NCBI GenBank assembly: GCA_018449595.1
Contig: JAAVUU010000003.1
Span: forward strand, 124,001-188,000
From: Rhizobiales bacterium dw_265
Lineage (GTDB): Bacteria > Pseudomonadota > Alphaproteobacteria > Micropepsales > Micropepsaceae
Direction of reading: 5' to 3'
DNA length: 64,000 nucleotides
This document shows positions 26,941 to 36,401 of this stretch, in pieces. The notes beneath the pieces were generated by a model. The model was not told the DNA's origin, ran no database searches, and saw only the letters and a program-made list of their open reading frames with translations. The position numbers and the translations under genes are program-made. Within the stretch, counting starts at the first letter, position 1; each line of letters opens with the position of its first letter.

Positions 26941-27046
26941 GTTTGCCCCGTCTGTTTTTTGCGATATCAGCCGGAAATCCGGGCAAACACGACAGGGCGC
27001 CGGATTAAGTAATCGTAACGCAGAGAAAATCCGCGACGCCCGCGCT

Positions 27047-27454
27047 ATGATCGCGATGAAGCAGGGGGCGGAGAATGCCGATGCCCAGCGCGCCATGGGC
27101 CAGCTTCTGATGCAGAACTGCACCGGCCTGCAGGACAAGGACGCCGCGGTCGGCTGGCTGACCAGGGCGGCGGCGGGCAATGTCCCGGCCGAAGTCCAGT
27201 TGGGGCATGCCTACCGGCTGGGGCAGGACGATGCCAAAGCATTCGCGCTCTACAGCCAGGCCGCCGCCACCGCCAATCCGGTGGCGCAGATAACGCCTTC
27301 CGCCAGCATCACAGCTGACGCCTGGGTCAAAAGTGGGCGGCGTTTTTACCGTTTAACCATCGGCCGATGTTTGCGCGCGCACGCCGCGCCGGTTTTGTTA
27401 CGTTTCGGTCATGCCGAAACACAATCTCCTCGCAGCCTGTCTTGTCGCCGGTAG
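27047..27454 (+). pseudogene. Remnant of a Sel1-like repeat protein
   Basis: From ATG 27047, residues 1-82 read as Sel1/TPR-like repeats: AENADAQRAMGQLLMQ, KDAAVGWLTRAAAGNVPAEVQLGHAYRLG and KAFALYSQAAATANPVAQ. The frame then runs into unrelated sequence and through the start of the next gene. There is no signal peptide, no Shine-Dalgarno and no intact C-terminus, so it looks like a fragment truncated at both ends (recognisable from 27047 to about 27292). Confidence 0.5.
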
Positions 27455-27785
27455 GCTGGTCGCCGGTACGCTGGTCGCCGGTGTGCTCGCTGTTCAGCCC
27501 GCGATGGCGCAAGGCGTGTGCCCGGCCATCAGCCCCGCCGATCTGCAAACCCACACCACGCCACCCTCGGGCGATGAACTGCTGCACCAGAGGGAAAGGG
27601 CCTGGGTGGGCCTCAAGATCGTGATCCGGCCGGATGGCAGTTCGGATGTCGGCGTCGGCCGCAGCAGCGGCATCACGGCGCTGAACGACCGCGCGGTCGC
27701 CTGGGTGCGCGACCATTGGCGCTGGCCGCGCGGTTGCGCCCCGGGGGCCACACGCCGCTACGCCGTCTTCTTCCGGGGCTGGTGA
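27411..27785 (+). CDS. Exported protein with TonB C-terminal-like domain
   Basis: A 124-residue protein: a long signal peptide (1-34, ending PAMAQ) built from a threefold repeat of LVAGx, then a short cysteine-containing linker (GVCPAISP) and residues 60-124 with [44 protein letters not shown]. This beta-alpha-beta pattern, with a conserved SSG and a helix ending in W-x-W, resembles the TonB C-terminal domain. Lacking a membrane anchor and proline spacer, it cannot be a normal TonB; it may be a periplasmic single-domain relative. Confidence 0.6.
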   Translation: MPKHNLLAACLVAGRLVAGTLVAGVLAVQPAMAQGVCPAISPADLQTHTTPPSGDELLHQRERAWVGLKIVIRPDGSSDVGVGRSSGITALNDRAVAWVRDHWRWPRGCAPGATRRYAVFFRGW

Positions 27786-27909
27786 TCCCGCAAGTCGTTG
27801 CGTCATAAAGACTTTCCCTATCGCCGCGCCGTTCACCCCTGCGTCAGCAGTGTCTGGTAAACTGCCGCCCGATCCCCTATATCCGGGGCCCCTTAGCGAG
27901 GAGTGTGGC

Positions 27910-29292
27910 GTGGCCCAAAGCTGGTCCCCGCAGAGTTGGCAGGACAAGCCCGCCCGTCAGATGCCGGATTACCCGGACAAGGCGGCGCTGGGCCGTGTGC
28001 TGGCGCAACTGAAGAACCACCCGCCGCTGGTCTTCGCCGGCGAGGCGCGCAATCTGATGGCCGGGCTGGGCCAGGTGGCGGAAGGCAAAGCCTTCCTGCT
28101 GCAGGGCGGCGACTGCGCCGAGAGCTTCGCGGAATTCCATCCCGACAATATCCGCGACACCTTCCGCGTGCTGCTGCAGATGGCGGTGGTGCTGACCTAT
28201 GCCGCCGGGGTGCCGGTGGTGAAGGTGGGCCGCATCGCCGGGCAGTTCGCCAAGCCGCGCTCCGACGATTTCGAGACCCAGAACGGCGTCAAGCTGCCCT
28301 CCTATCGCGGCGACAACATCAATGGCGGCGAATTCACCCCCGAGGCGCGCACCCCCGATCCGCAGCGCCTGCTGCAGGCCAATGCCCAGTCGGCGGCGAC
28401 GCTCAACCTGCTGCGCGCCTTCGCCCAGGGCGGCTATGCCGACCTGCACAATGTCCACCGTTGGATGCTGGGCTTCATCGCGGACTCGCCGGCCGGCGAA
28501 CAATATAAAGGTCTCGCCCAGCGTATCTCCGAAACGCTCGAATTCATGGACGCCATCGGCATCACCTCGGCCTCGGTGCCGCAGTTGCGCGGCACCGATT
28601 TCTACACCTCGCATGAGGCGCTGCTGCTGCCCTATGAACAGGCGATGACCCGCATCGATTCCACCAGCGGCGACTGGTACGACACCAGCGCGCATATGCT
28701 GTGGATCGGCGACCGCACCCGCCAGCTCGACGGCGCCCATGTCGAATTCATGCGCGGCATCAAGAATCCCGTCGGCCTGAAATGCGGGCCTTCCCTTGAG
28801 CCCGACGATCTTCTGCGCCTGATCGCGGCGCTGAACCCGCAGAATATTCCCGGCCGCCTGACTCTCATCGCCCGCTTCGGCGCCGACAAGGTGGCCGAGA
28901 AGCTGCCCGCCCTGGTGCGGGCGGTGAAGCGCGAGGGCGCGGCGGTGGTGTGGTCGTCCGACCCCATGCACGGCAACACCATCAAGCTGCAGTCGGGCTA
29001 CAAGACCCGCCCGGTCGAGCGGGTGCTGGAAGAAGTCCGCAGCTTCTTCGCCATCCATCGCGCCGAAGGCACCCATGCCGGCGGCGTGCATTTTGAGATG
29101 ACCGGCCAGAACGTCACCGAATGCCTGGGCGGCGCGCAGGGCCTGAAGGAAATCGACCTGGCCGACCGCTACCAGACCGCCTGCGATCCGCGCCTCAATG
29201 CCAGCCAGGCGCTGGAACTTGCCTTCATCCTGGCCCAGGGCATCCGCGACGAGCGGATGAAGCAGTTCACAAGCGGCGCGCGTAGCGCGTGA
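27910..29292 (+). CDS. Class II 3-deoxy-7-phosphoheptulonate (DAHP) synthase
   Basis: A 460-residue class II (plant/actinobacterial type) DAHP synthase: [19 protein letters not shown] at the N-terminus, [22 protein letters not shown], the DNINGGEF segment, [10 protein letters not shown], and SDPMHGNT with metal ligands. It condenses phosphoenolpyruvate with erythrose-4-phosphate, the entry step of aromatic amino-acid synthesis. GTG 27910 was chosen because GAGGAG (27898-27903) is six bases upstream. The last residues (GARSA) and the stop come from a dispersed 33-bp repeat, so the normal end of the protein has probably been replaced. Confidence 0.95.
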   Translation: MAQSWSPQSWQDKPARQMPDYPDKAALGRVLAQLKNHPPLVFAGEARNLMAGLGQVAEGKAFLLQGGDCAESFAEFHPDNIRDTFRVLLQMAVVLTYAAGVPVVKVGRIAGQFAKPRSDDFETQNGVKLPSYRGDNINGGEFTPEARTPDPQRLLQANAQSAATLNLLRAFAQGGYADLHNVHRWMLGFIADSPAGEQYKGLAQRISETLEFMDAIGITSASVPQLRGTDFYTSHEALLLPYEQAMTRIDSTSGDWYDTSAHMLWIGDRTRQLDGAHVEFMRGIKNPVGLKCGPSLEPDDLLRLIAALNPQNIPGRLTLIARFGADKVAEKLPALVRAVKREGAAVVWSSDPMHGNTIKLQSGYKTRPVERVLEEVRSFFAIHRAEGTHAGGVHFEMTGQNVTECLGGAQGLKEIDLADRYQTACDPRLNASQALELAFILAQGIRDERMKQFTSGARSA

Positions 29293-29317
29293 GCAGGTCC
29301 GGCGGACCTGCGAAAGC
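29285..29317 (+). repeat. 33-bp repeat supplying the DAHP synthase stop codon (copy 1)
   Basis: GCGCGTGAGCAGGTCC-GGC-GGACCTGCGAAAGC contains an 8-bp hairpin (GCAGGTCC/GGACCTGC). It recurs at 43231-43263 with one difference at the loop centre. In both places its TGA is the stop codon of the upstream gene. Confidence 0.85.
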
Positions 29318-29371
29318 TTGGGAACGCCGCGAGCTTGGGCGAGCGGCGGCAGCAACATATTCGGTCATCGC

Positions 29372-30127
29372 ATGGGCATAGCGCGTCTCCTCGCCAAAGG
29401 CTGGATCATCTTCTGCCTGTTCGCGGGCGCTCATGCCGTGCGGCTGGCCTGGCTGAGCGGCCAGTCGCTCGACGCCTTTGCCCCCATCGTGATCTGCGCC
29501 CTGCTGTTCCTGGCGATGGGCCTGTTGTTCGTGGGCGGCTTCGGCGCCTCGGCCGGGCATTTTTCCGCGAGCCGGGGCGCCCTGCTGCAGCGGTTTCGCG
29601 CCTCCCACCTGATCCCCGGCTTCAACGAGGCGGTGTTCCTGATCTTTGTGGTGCTGTCCTTCCTCAACCAGACGTTTGTCGCCCCCGCCAATATCGACCG
29701 CGGCGGCGCCGGGGCCCTGGAGAATGCGATCTATTTCGTGGTGCCGGGACAGCGGGCGCTGGTTTCGGCGCTGTATGCCTGCACCATGGACGGCGGGCGG
29801 ATCTATGCCGCCGCCTTCGCCTGGCTGCTGGCGGTGATCTTCCTGGCCAGCACCGCCTCGCGCCTCAGACTGGCGGCGGGGCTGATCCGGCTGGAAAGCG
29901 AAAGCCGCCCCCCGGCGCTGGGGCCGACCCTGCGCGCTTTCCTGTTCGGAATCGTGGCGGTGGTGGGCATCCAGTTCCTGTTCGTCGGCTCGGCCTATCC
30001 CTGGCTGAACTGCAGCGCCTTCGCCGATATCACCGGCGCGGTGCTGATCGGCCTTGCGCCGCTCATGCTGGCGTATCTGATTGTCGCCGCGCTGGCCTCG
30101 CTGATGGCCTCGACGCCGGAAAAATAG
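29372..30127 (+). CDS. Integral membrane protein, unknown
   Basis: A 251-residue protein with about six hydrophobic segments (near residues 7-27, 36-56, 82-100, 145-165, 190-210, 222-243) and no soluble domain. No transporter or enzyme signature is recognised. The region between the fourth and fifth helices (SRLRLAAGLIRLESESRPP) is charged and probably cytoplasmic. ATG 29372 is used because the in-frame upstream codons overlap the repeat region and are not hydrophobic. It follows the DAHP synthase gene by 79 bases and could be cotranscribed with it. Confidence 0.65.
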   Translation: MGIARLLAKGWIIFCLFAGAHAVRLAWLSGQSLDAFAPIVICALLFLAMGLLFVGGFGASAGHFSASRGALLQRFRASHLIPGFNEAVFLIFVVLSFLNQTFVAPANIDRGGAGALENAIYFVVPGQRALVSALYACTMDGGRIYAAAFAWLLAVIFLASTASRLRLAAGLIRLESESRPPALGPTLRAFLFGIVAVVGIQFLFVGSAYPWLNCSAFADITGAVLIGLAPLMLAYLIVAALASLMASTPEK

Positions 30128-30251
30128 AATGTCTTTCAAGGGCTTGCCGCAATTGTGGGCGAGCCGGTAACAAACCGGAATATTTGTTTGCTGGCGGCCC
30201 GGCGAGCGTCGGTCTCAGATAAGCACCTGATTTCGCTGGGGACATCCCATC

Positions 30252-31235
30252 TTGTTTCTTCGCCGCCGCGTGCCGGAAAATGGACCGCTGAAAGCCGCCG
30301 TGATCGGCGCAGGGGTCTTTGGTCATCACCATGCCACCAAATACAAGGCGCTGAGCCACTCTTCGAGTGTGGCCCAGGACGTGGAACTGTTCGCCGTCGC
30401 CGATCCCAGTGCCGACATGCGCAGCAAGGCCAAGGCCCATTATGGCTGCAAGACCGTGGCGGACTGGCGCGAGTTGCTGGGCAAGGTGGATCTGGTCAGC
30501 GTCTGCTCGCCCGCCGTTACCCATGCCGAGATCGTGCGCGCCTTCCTGAATGCCGGCGCCCATGTGCTGGTGGAAAAACCTATCGCCACCACCCTGGAAG
30601 AAGCCGCCGAACTGGTCGCCCTGTCGCGCGAGACCGGCCGGGTGCTGACCGTCGGCCACCAGGAACGCTTTGTCTTCGCCCGCACCGGCCTGCTCGACCT
30701 GGCGGAAACCCCGGTGGAGATCACCTGCTGGCGCCAGGGCCCCTGGACCGGGCGCGGCGACGATGTTTCGGTGGTGCTGGACCTGATGATCCACGACCTG
30801 GATCTGGTGCATACCCTGGTGCCGGGCGCGGTGGTGGATGTGAAGGCGGAAGGCCTGATCGAATACGGCCCCCATGCCGACGAGGTCTATGCCATCGTCA
30901 AATTCGCCGGCGGCGCCATCGCCAAGCTGGAAACCAGCCGCATCGCCAACGAGCGCAAGCGGGGCCTGCGCGCCGTCTATGCCGATGGCGTGGTGGAGAT
31001 CGATTTCCTCACCCGCAGCGTCCGCAACACCACGCCGCGCGCGCTGGGCGCGCTGGAAATGGGCGATCCGCTGGGCGAGGCGGTGGCCGGCTTTGTCGCC
31101 GCCGCCAAGGCCGGCACCGATGCACTGGTGACGCCGGAGCAGGCGGCCCAGGCGCTGACCACCGCGCTGATGATCGAGGAAGCCTCGGGCGTCGCGGTAT
31201 CCCCCAGCCAGCACCGCGTCGCCGCGGGACGCTGA
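30252..31235 (+). CDS. Gfo/Idh/MocA family oxidoreductase
   Basis: A 327-residue NAD(P)-dependent oxidoreductase. The Rossmann loop GAGVFGHHH (about 19-27), VADPS, SVCSPAVTHAE and the family's catalytic-lysine motif HVLVEKPIA (about 108-116) are all visible, followed by the alpha/beta substrate domain with VVLDLMIHDLDLV. The early HHHATKY and EKPI motifs are as in the UDP-sugar/2-oxo-sugar branch (for example WlbA-like), but the substrate is not determined. The start is TTG 30252 with GGGGA about ten bases upstream; no ATG or GTG fits before the cofactor loop. It is followed by a single-arm family A repeat. Confidence 0.87.
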   Translation: MFLRRRVPENGPLKAAVIGAGVFGHHHATKYKALSHSSSVAQDVELFAVADPSADMRSKAKAHYGCKTVADWRELLGKVDLVSVCSPAVTHAEIVRAFLNAGAHVLVEKPIATTLEEAAELVALSRETGRVLTVGHQERFVFARTGLLDLAETPVEITCWRQGPWTGRGDDVSVVLDLMIHDLDLVHTLVPGAVVDVKAEGLIEYGPHADEVYAIVKFAGGAIAKLETSRIANERKRGLRAVYADGVVEIDFLTRSVRNTTPRALGALEMGDPLGEAVAGFVAAAKAGTDALVTPEQAAQALTTALMIEEASGVAVSPSQHRVAAGR

Positions 31236-31248
31236 ATTCACGAAATTT

Positions 31249-31303
31249 ACCCTCCCCTTGAGGGAGGGTCGAAAAATCCGCCTTCGGATTTTTCGGGGAG
31301 GGG
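31249..31303 (+). repeat. REP-like family A, single arm
   Basis: ACCCTCCCCTTGAGGGAGGG, TCGAAAAATCCG-CCTT-CGGATTTTTCG, GGGAGGGG: one arm of the family that occurs as inverted pairs at 20555-20692 and 33002-33129. It lies between the oxidoreductase stop and nadE. Confidence 0.85.
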
Positions 31304-31338
31304 TCTTCTTCCCCGGCCAAATGCTCTAGATATCAGTC

Positions 31339-32997
31339 ATGGCTGATTTATATAAGATCGCATTGGCGCAATTGAATCCGGTGGTGGGCGATATCGCCGG
31401 CAACCTGGCGCGCGTCCGCGCCGCCCGCGCCCGGGCGATGGATGCCGATGTCATCCTGTTTTCCGAACTTTTCATCGTCGGCTATTCGCCCGAAGACCTG
31501 GTGCTGAAGCCGGCGCTGCAGGCCGACGCTCGCGCCGCGCTGGAGGCGCTGGCCAAGGATACCGCAGACGGCGGCCCCGCCATCCTGATCGGCACGCCCT
31601 GGATCGAACACACGGAACTTTACAACGCCGTGGCGCTGCTGGACGGCGGCAAGGTGGTGGGCCGCACCACCAAATACGAACTGCCCAATTACGGCGTGTT
31701 CGACGAAAAGCGCGTCTTCACCCAGGGCGCGGCGCCGGAGCCGATGGAGGTGCGCGGCGTGCGGCTGGGGGTGCCGATCTGCGAGGATATCTGGAAACAG
31801 GATGTCGGCATCTGGCTGGCCGATGCGGGGGCGGAGATCCTGTGCGTGCCCAACGGCTCGCCCTTCGAGGCCGGCAAGGAAGACCTGCGGCTCAAGCTGG
31901 CGGCGGCGCGCATCCATGAGACCGGCCTGCCGCTGATCTATCTCAACCAGCTGGGCGGCCAGGACGAGGTGGTCTATGACGGCGCGTCCTTTGTGATGAA
32001 TGCCGATGCCGCGCTGGCCGTGGCGCTGCCAGGCTGGGACGAGCGCGTCGCCGTCACCGAATGGACGCGCAACGGTGAAGGCAAATGGGTCTGCGCGCCG
32101 GGCGAACAGGCGGCGGTGCAAGACCGTTCCAGCCAGGTTTATCACGCCATGGTGCTGGCGCTGCGCGACTATGTGAACAAGAACCGCTTTCCCGGCGTGG
32201 TGCTGGGGCTTTCGGGGGGCATCGATTCCGCGCTGTCGGCGGCGGTGGCGGTGGATGCGCTGGGGGCCGGGCGCGTGCGCTGCGTGATGCTGCCGTCGCG
32301 CTATACCAGCCGCGAAAGCCTGGAAGACGCCGATGCCTGTGCCCGCCTGCTGGGCGTGGGTTATGAGACCATCGAGATCGAGCGCGCCGTCGCGGCGATG
32401 GGCGAGACCCTGGCCGCGCCCTTCGCCGGAACGCAGGCGGGCATAGCTGAGGAAAACATCCAGTCGCGGTTGCGCGGCGTGATCCTGATGGCGCTGTCCA
32501 ACAAGTTCGGGCCCATGGTGCTGACCACCGGCAACAAGAGCGAGATGAGCGTCGGCTATGCCACCCTCTATGGCGACATGTGCGGCGGCTATAATGTGCT
32601 GAAGGATATCTACAAGACCGAGGTCTTCGCGCTGTCGCGCTGGCGCAACGCCAATTCGCCGCTGGGGGCGCTGGGGCCGCGCGGCATGGTGATCCCCGAG
32701 CGCATCATCGCCAAGCCGCCCACCGCCGAACTGCGCGCGGACCAGACCGACCAGGATTCGCTGCCGCCCTATGACGTGCTGGACGGGATTCTGGAATGTC
32801 TGGTTGAAAAGGAGATGCGCGTCGAGGATACGGTGGCGCGCGGCTATGACCCCGCCACGGTCAAGCGCATCGAGCAGTTGTTGTATGTCAGCGAGTACAA
32901 GCGCCGCCAGGCCCCGCCCGGCGTGAAGATCAGCAGCCGCAATTTCGGCCGTGACCGCCGCTATCCGATTACGAATGCGTTCCGAGATGCACGCTAG
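31339..32997 (+). CDS. nadE: Glutamine-dependent NAD+ synthetase
   Basis: A 552-residue two-domain enzyme. Residues 1-260 are a nitrilase-type glutaminase (SELFIVGYSPEDL with the catalytic Glu, KYELPNYGVFDEKR with Lys, and PICEDIW with the nucleophile Cys). Residues 280-552 are the synthetase domain: LGLSGGIDSALS (pyrophosphate loop), TTGNKSEMSVGYATLYGDMCGG and KPPTAELR. It amidates nicotinic-acid adenine dinucleotide to NAD+, with ammonia taken from glutamine. No Shine-Dalgarno is seen; a TAGATA box (31327-31332) six bases before ATG raises the possibility of a leaderless mRNA. Confidence 0.95.
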   Translation: MADLYKIALAQLNPVVGDIAGNLARVRAARARAMDADVILFSELFIVGYSPEDLVLKPALQADARAALEALAKDTADGGPAILIGTPWIEHTELYNAVALLDGGKVVGRTTKYELPNYGVFDEKRVFTQGAAPEPMEVRGVRLGVPICEDIWKQDVGIWLADAGAEILCVPNGSPFEAGKEDLRLKLAAARIHETGLPLIYLNQLGGQDEVVYDGASFVMNADAALAVALPGWDERVAVTEWTRNGEGKWVCAPGEQAAVQDRSSQVYHAMVLALRDYVNKNRFPGVVLGLSGGIDSALSAAVAVDALGAGRVRCVMLPSRYTSRESLEDADACARLLGVGYETIEIERAVAAMGETLAAPFAGTQAGIAEENIQSRLRGVILMALSNKFGPMVLTTGNKSEMSVGYATLYGDMCGGYNVLKDIYKTEVFALSRWRNANSPLGALGPRGMVIPERIIAKPPTAELRADQTDQDSLPPYDVLDGILECLVEKEMRVEDTVARGYDPATVKRIEQLLYVSEYKRRQAPPGVKISSRNFGRDRRYPITNAFRDAR

Positions 32998-33001
32998 CCT
33001 T

Positions 33002-33129
33002 ACCCTCCCCTTGAGGGAGGGTCGAATTGCGAAGCAATTCGGGGAGGGGTATAGCGCAGGGGCCATGCCCTCTCCCCGAAATTCGCTCGCCAAGGCTCAC
33101 GAATTTCGACCCTCCCGCAAGGGGAGGGT
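33002..33129. repeat. REP-like family A, two inverted arms, before gltX
   Basis: Arm 1 (33002-33049) is nearly identical to the first arm at 20555. Arm 2 (about 33068-33129) runs in the opposite direction with inner stem GAAATTCG/CGAATTTC and ends AAGGGGAGGGT. Its GGGGAGGG lies four bases before the gltX start codon. Confidence 0.85.
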
Positions 33130-33132
33130 CGC

Positions 33133-34449
33133 ATGACCGTCCGAGTCCGCTTCGCGCCGTCGCCCACCGGGCTCTTGCATGTCGGCAATGCCCGCACCGC
33201 GCTGCTGAACTGGCTGTTCGCCAAAAAGTCCGGCGGCCAGTTCCTGCTGCGCATCGACGACACCGATGCGGCGCGCTCGACCAGGGAATTTGAAGACGCG
33301 ATCTATCGCGACCTGCAATGGCTGGGCCTGAGCTGGGACGCCACCGACCGCCAGGCCAATCGCCTGGCCAAATACAGCATCGCCTTTTATCGGCTGCAGG
33401 CGGCGGGGCGCATCTATCCCTGCTACGAGACGGAAATCGAACTCGACCGCCAGCGTTCGCTGCAGGCGGCGCGCAAGCAGCCGCCGGTCTACAACCGCGC
33501 CAGCCTCGATCCCGCCAACAAGGCGAAATGGGAAGCCGAGGGCCGGAGGCCCCACTGGCGTTTCCTGCTGTCGCGCAGCAAGGTCAGTTGGACCGACCTG
33601 GTGCGCGGGCCGGTGGAGATCGATACCGCCACCATGTCCGATCCCGTGCTGGTGCGCGAGGACGGCGGCTTTCTTTATACCCTGCCATCGGTGGCCGACG
33701 ATATCGACATGGCCATCAGCCATGTGGTGCGCGGCGAGGATCATGTCACCAACACCGCCGCCCAGATCGAAATCTTCGCGGCGCTGGGCGGGCCGGTGCC
33801 GAAATTCGCCCACTTCCCGCTCTTGGTCGGCGCGGGCGGCGAGGCGCTGTCCAAGCGGCTGGGCTCGCTGTCGCTGCAGCAGTTGCGCGAGGCGGGGCTG
33901 GAGCCGCAGGCGGTGGCATCGTATCTCGCCAAGATCGGCACCAGCGATCCTGTCGAGCCGCGTCTCACCCTGGGCGAACTGGCGAACGAATTCGACTTCG
34001 CCAGGATCGGCCGCGCGCCCGCGCATTTCGTGCCGGAAGAACTGGAAGCGTTGAACGCGCGGCTACTGCACGGCATGGCGCATGACGCCCGCCTGGCGGC
34101 CATGGGGATATCGGAGGCGCTGTGGGAGGCGATCCGCCCCAATGTCACGCGTCTCTCAGATGCGGCCGACGTGGCGCGGCTGGTGACAGGCCCGGTCACG
34201 CCGGTCATCGAAGACGCCGCCCTGGCCGCCACGGCCGCCGCCCTGCTGCCGCCCGAGCCCTGGGACGACACCACCTGGCCGGCCTGGACCAAGGCGGTGG
34301 CAGCGGAAACCGGCGCCAAAGGCAGGGGCCTGTTTCACCCGTTAAGGCTGGCGCTGACCGGCCGGGGCGATGGACCCGAACTCAAAAAACTGTTACCCCT
34401 GATCGGGCGCGACAAGGCTGTGGCGCGCCTGGAAGGAAAGACGGCGTGA
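33133..34449 (+). CDS. gltX: Glutamate--tRNA ligase
   Basis: A 438-residue class I synthetase. The HIGH equivalent is PSPTGLLHVGNARTA near residue 9, then LRIDDTD, and the KMSKS equivalent is ALSKRLGS near residue 238. The lack of the zinc-binding cysteine set and the shorter C-terminal anticodon domain fit alphaproteobacterial GltX, of which these genomes often carry two; this may be the one that charges both tRNA-Glu and tRNA-Gln. The start ATG 33133 follows a GGGGAGGG tract that belongs to a REP-like repeat and serves as Shine-Dalgarno. Transcription may begin within or before that repeat. Confidence 0.94.
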   Translation: MTVRVRFAPSPTGLLHVGNARTALLNWLFAKKSGGQFLLRIDDTDAARSTREFEDAIYRDLQWLGLSWDATDRQANRLAKYSIAFYRLQAAGRIYPCYETEIELDRQRSLQAARKQPPVYNRASLDPANKAKWEAEGRRPHWRFLLSRSKVSWTDLVRGPVEIDTATMSDPVLVREDGGFLYTLPSVADDIDMAISHVVRGEDHVTNTAAQIEIFAALGGPVPKFAHFPLLVGAGGEALSKRLGSLSLQQLREAGLEPQAVASYLAKIGTSDPVEPRLTLGELANEFDFARIGRAPAHFVPEELEALNARLLHGMAHDARLAAMGISEALWEAIRPNVTRLSDAADVARLVTGPVTPVIEDAALAATAAALLPPEPWDDTTWPAWTKAVAAETGAKGRGLFHPLRLALTGRGDGPELKKLLPLIGRDKAVARLEGKTA

Positions 34450-34523
34450 CTTTTTTCCGCCCCCTCTGCATTCGAATTTGCGGCTAGCCCGCAAAAACCC
34501 TTCTGCTCGCCCACAAACCCAAT

Positions 34524-34560
34524 TGTCATGGCCCGCGTATGCGGGCCACCCAGGTGACAC
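34524..34560 (+). repeat. REP-like family B, single arm
   Basis: TGTCATGGCCCGCGTATGCGGGCC and then ACCCAGGTGACAC, nearly the same as the first arm at 24015-24052. It lies between gltX and cysS; the rest of this 162-base gap holds no recognisable promoter. Confidence 0.8.
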
Positions 34561-34611
34561 CGGCGTCGCTCCGTGACGGACCTGCGGCGAATCTGATGTA
34601 AGAAGCCAGCC

Positions 34612-35922
34612 ATGACCATCCGCCTGTTCAATACCCTGACCAAGACCAAGGAAGATTTCGCGCCCATCGATGCCGCGAATGTCCGCATGTATGTCTGCGG
34701 CCCCACGGTCTATGACTTCGCCCATATCGGCAATGCGCGTCCCGTCATCGTGTTCGATGTGCTGTTTAGGCTGCTGCGCCATATCTATGGCGACGCCCAT
34801 GTCACCTATGTCCGCAACATCACCGATGTGGACGACAAGATCAACGCGCGGGCGGCGGAGCGCGGCATCTCGATCCGCGAACTGACCGAGGAAACCGCAC
34901 GCCAATATGCCGAGGATGTCGCCGCGCTGGGCAACCTGCCGCCGACGGTGACACCGCGCGCCACCGAGCATATCGCCCAGATGATCGCCATCATCGAACA
35001 ACTGATCGCGGCAGGCCATGCCTATGCCGCTGACGGCCATGTCCTGTTCGACGTTTCGTCCAAGCCCGATTACGGCAAGCTGTCGCGCCGCAGCCTGGGC
35101 GAGATGATCGCGGGCGCGCGGGTCGAAGTCGCGCCCTACAAGAAAAGTCCGATGGATTTCGTGCTGTGGAAGCCGTCTGACGCCGCGACGCCGGGTTGGG
35201 ACAGCCCATGGGGCCGTGGCCGCCCCGGCTGGCATATCGAATGCAGCGCCATGGCCGGTGAATATCTGGGCGAGACGTTTGACATTCATGGCGGCGGCAT
35301 CGACCTGCAATTCCCGCATCACGAGAACGAAATCGCGCAATCCGAAGGCGCGCATCACAACCATCCGCTGGCCAAGGTGTGGATGCACAACGGCTTCCTG
35401 CAGGTGGAAGGCGAGAAGATGTCCAAGTCGGCGGGCAATTTCTTCACCATCCGCGACCTCCTGGCCGACTGGCCGGGCGAGGTGCTGCGCTTCAACATGC
35501 TGCGTACCCATTACCGCCAGCCGATCGATTTCACCGTCGCGGGCCTCAAGGAAAGCTGGAAGATGCTGGAACGCTGGTACGAGGTGACCGAGCCGCTGGC
35601 CGATCCCGCGCCGGATGCCGCCTTCTTCGAGGCGCTGTCGGACGACCTCAACACCCCCGCCGCCATTGCCTCGTTGCACCAGGCCGGTGACATGGCGCTG
35701 GCCGGTGGCTTGGGTTTTCTAGGGTTCTCCAATGTCCAGATGCGGATCGCCGACAAGGCGGCCGTGGACACCGCCGCCATTGCCGATGCCATCGAAGCGC
35801 GCAAGGCGGCGCGCGCCGCGAAAAACTTCGCCGAAAGCGACCGCATCCGCGACGACCTTCTTGCCCAGGGCATTGTGCTGAAGGATGGCCCCGGCGGCAC
35901 GACCTGGGAGGTGAAGAAGTGA
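34612..35922 (+). CDS. cysS: Cysteine--tRNA ligase
   Basis: A 436-residue class I synthetase with the zinc-ligand and HIGH region [15 protein letters not shown] (29-43), [20 protein letters not shown] with zinc ligand, [10 protein letters not shown], and [11 protein letters not shown] (KMSKS). The C-terminal anticodon-binding helical domain has the usual DDLNTPAA and [17 protein letters not shown] motifs and ends GTTWEVKK. It attaches cysteine to tRNA-Cys. No Shine-Dalgarno is evident. It is followed at once by a REP-like pair. Confidence 0.96.
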   Translation: MTIRLFNTLTKTKEDFAPIDAANVRMYVCGPTVYDFAHIGNARPVIVFDVLFRLLRHIYGDAHVTYVRNITDVDDKINARAAERGISIRELTEETARQYAEDVAALGNLPPTVTPRATEHIAQMIAIIEQLIAAGHAYAADGHVLFDVSSKPDYGKLSRRSLGEMIAGARVEVAPYKKSPMDFVLWKPSDAATPGWDSPWGRGRPGWHIECSAMAGEYLGETFDIHGGGIDLQFPHHENEIAQSEGAHHNHPLAKVWMHNGFLQVEGEKMSKSAGNFFTIRDLLADWPGEVLRFNMLRTHYRQPIDFTVAGLKESWKMLERWYEVTEPLADPAPDAAFFEALSDDLNTPAAIASLHQAGDMALAGGLGFLGFSNVQMRIADKAAVDTAAIADAIEARKAARAAKNFAESDRIRDDLLAQGIVLKDGPGGTTWEVKK

Positions 35923-35940
35923 CACCGTCCACCTCTCCCA

Positions 35941-36024
35941 TGTCATGGCCGGGCTTGGCCCGGCCATCCACCCGTCCCGCGCCGCGCCCCGTCGTGGATG
36001 ATCGCCTCAAGGGCGGCCATGACA
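35941..36024. repeat. REP-like family B variant, inverted pair
   Basis: TGTCATGGCCGGGCTTGGCCCGGCCATCCAC (from 35941) and the inverse GTGGATGATCGCCTCAAGGGCGGCCATGACA (to 36024). The TGTCATGGCC edges are shared with the copies at 24015 and 34524; the inner stem differs. Confidence 0.75.
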
Positions 36025-36080
36025 GGCTTAGGATAAGGTCACCTTATCCACACGCCTTTGGGCTGCGGTACAATGCGGGC

Positions 36081-36401
36081 ATGGAAACGCCGATCATCAC
36101 CGCCGCCCTGGCCCGCAAGCCCCGCCGCTGTCCCCGCGCTATCCACCGCCAGGGTGGGGAGGGGGACACGAAAAAACCGCCGCACAATTTTGTTGCCCAA
36201 GGCGAAAAAAACAAGGCGGGCGCGCCGCTTGGCAATCGCCATGCCGCCCGTCCCGCGCCGGAATGGGTGGACAGGCACGTCCGGCTTGCCGTCCTTGTCC
36301 AGCAGGCATCCGCATTGGCCGGCATCGCGCTGGCGGCGGCGCGGCTTGGCGCGTCCAGCCGCGCCCGGCTGACCGCGCTGCTGGCGGAGCCGCGGCCATG
36401 A
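36081..36401 (+). CDS. Small protein of unknown function before cimA
   Basis: A 106-residue basic protein. Residues 40-55 read GEKNKAGAPLGNRHAA, a motif often found near the N-terminus of phage small-terminase-like proteins (GAPLGNKNA); the rest is a proline-containing linker and an alanine-rich helix (VRLAVLVQQASALAGIALAAARLGASSRARL). Its stop overlaps the cimA start (ATGA), so it is cotranslated with cimA. No Shine-Dalgarno is visible. It may be a conserved small alphaproteobacterial protein or a remnant of a mobile element; I cannot decide. Confidence 0.55.
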   Translation: METPIITAALARKPRRCPRAIHRQGGEGDTKKPPHNFVAQGEKNKAGAPLGNRHAARPAPEWVDRHVRLAVLVQQASALAGIALAAARLGASSRARLTALLAEPRP

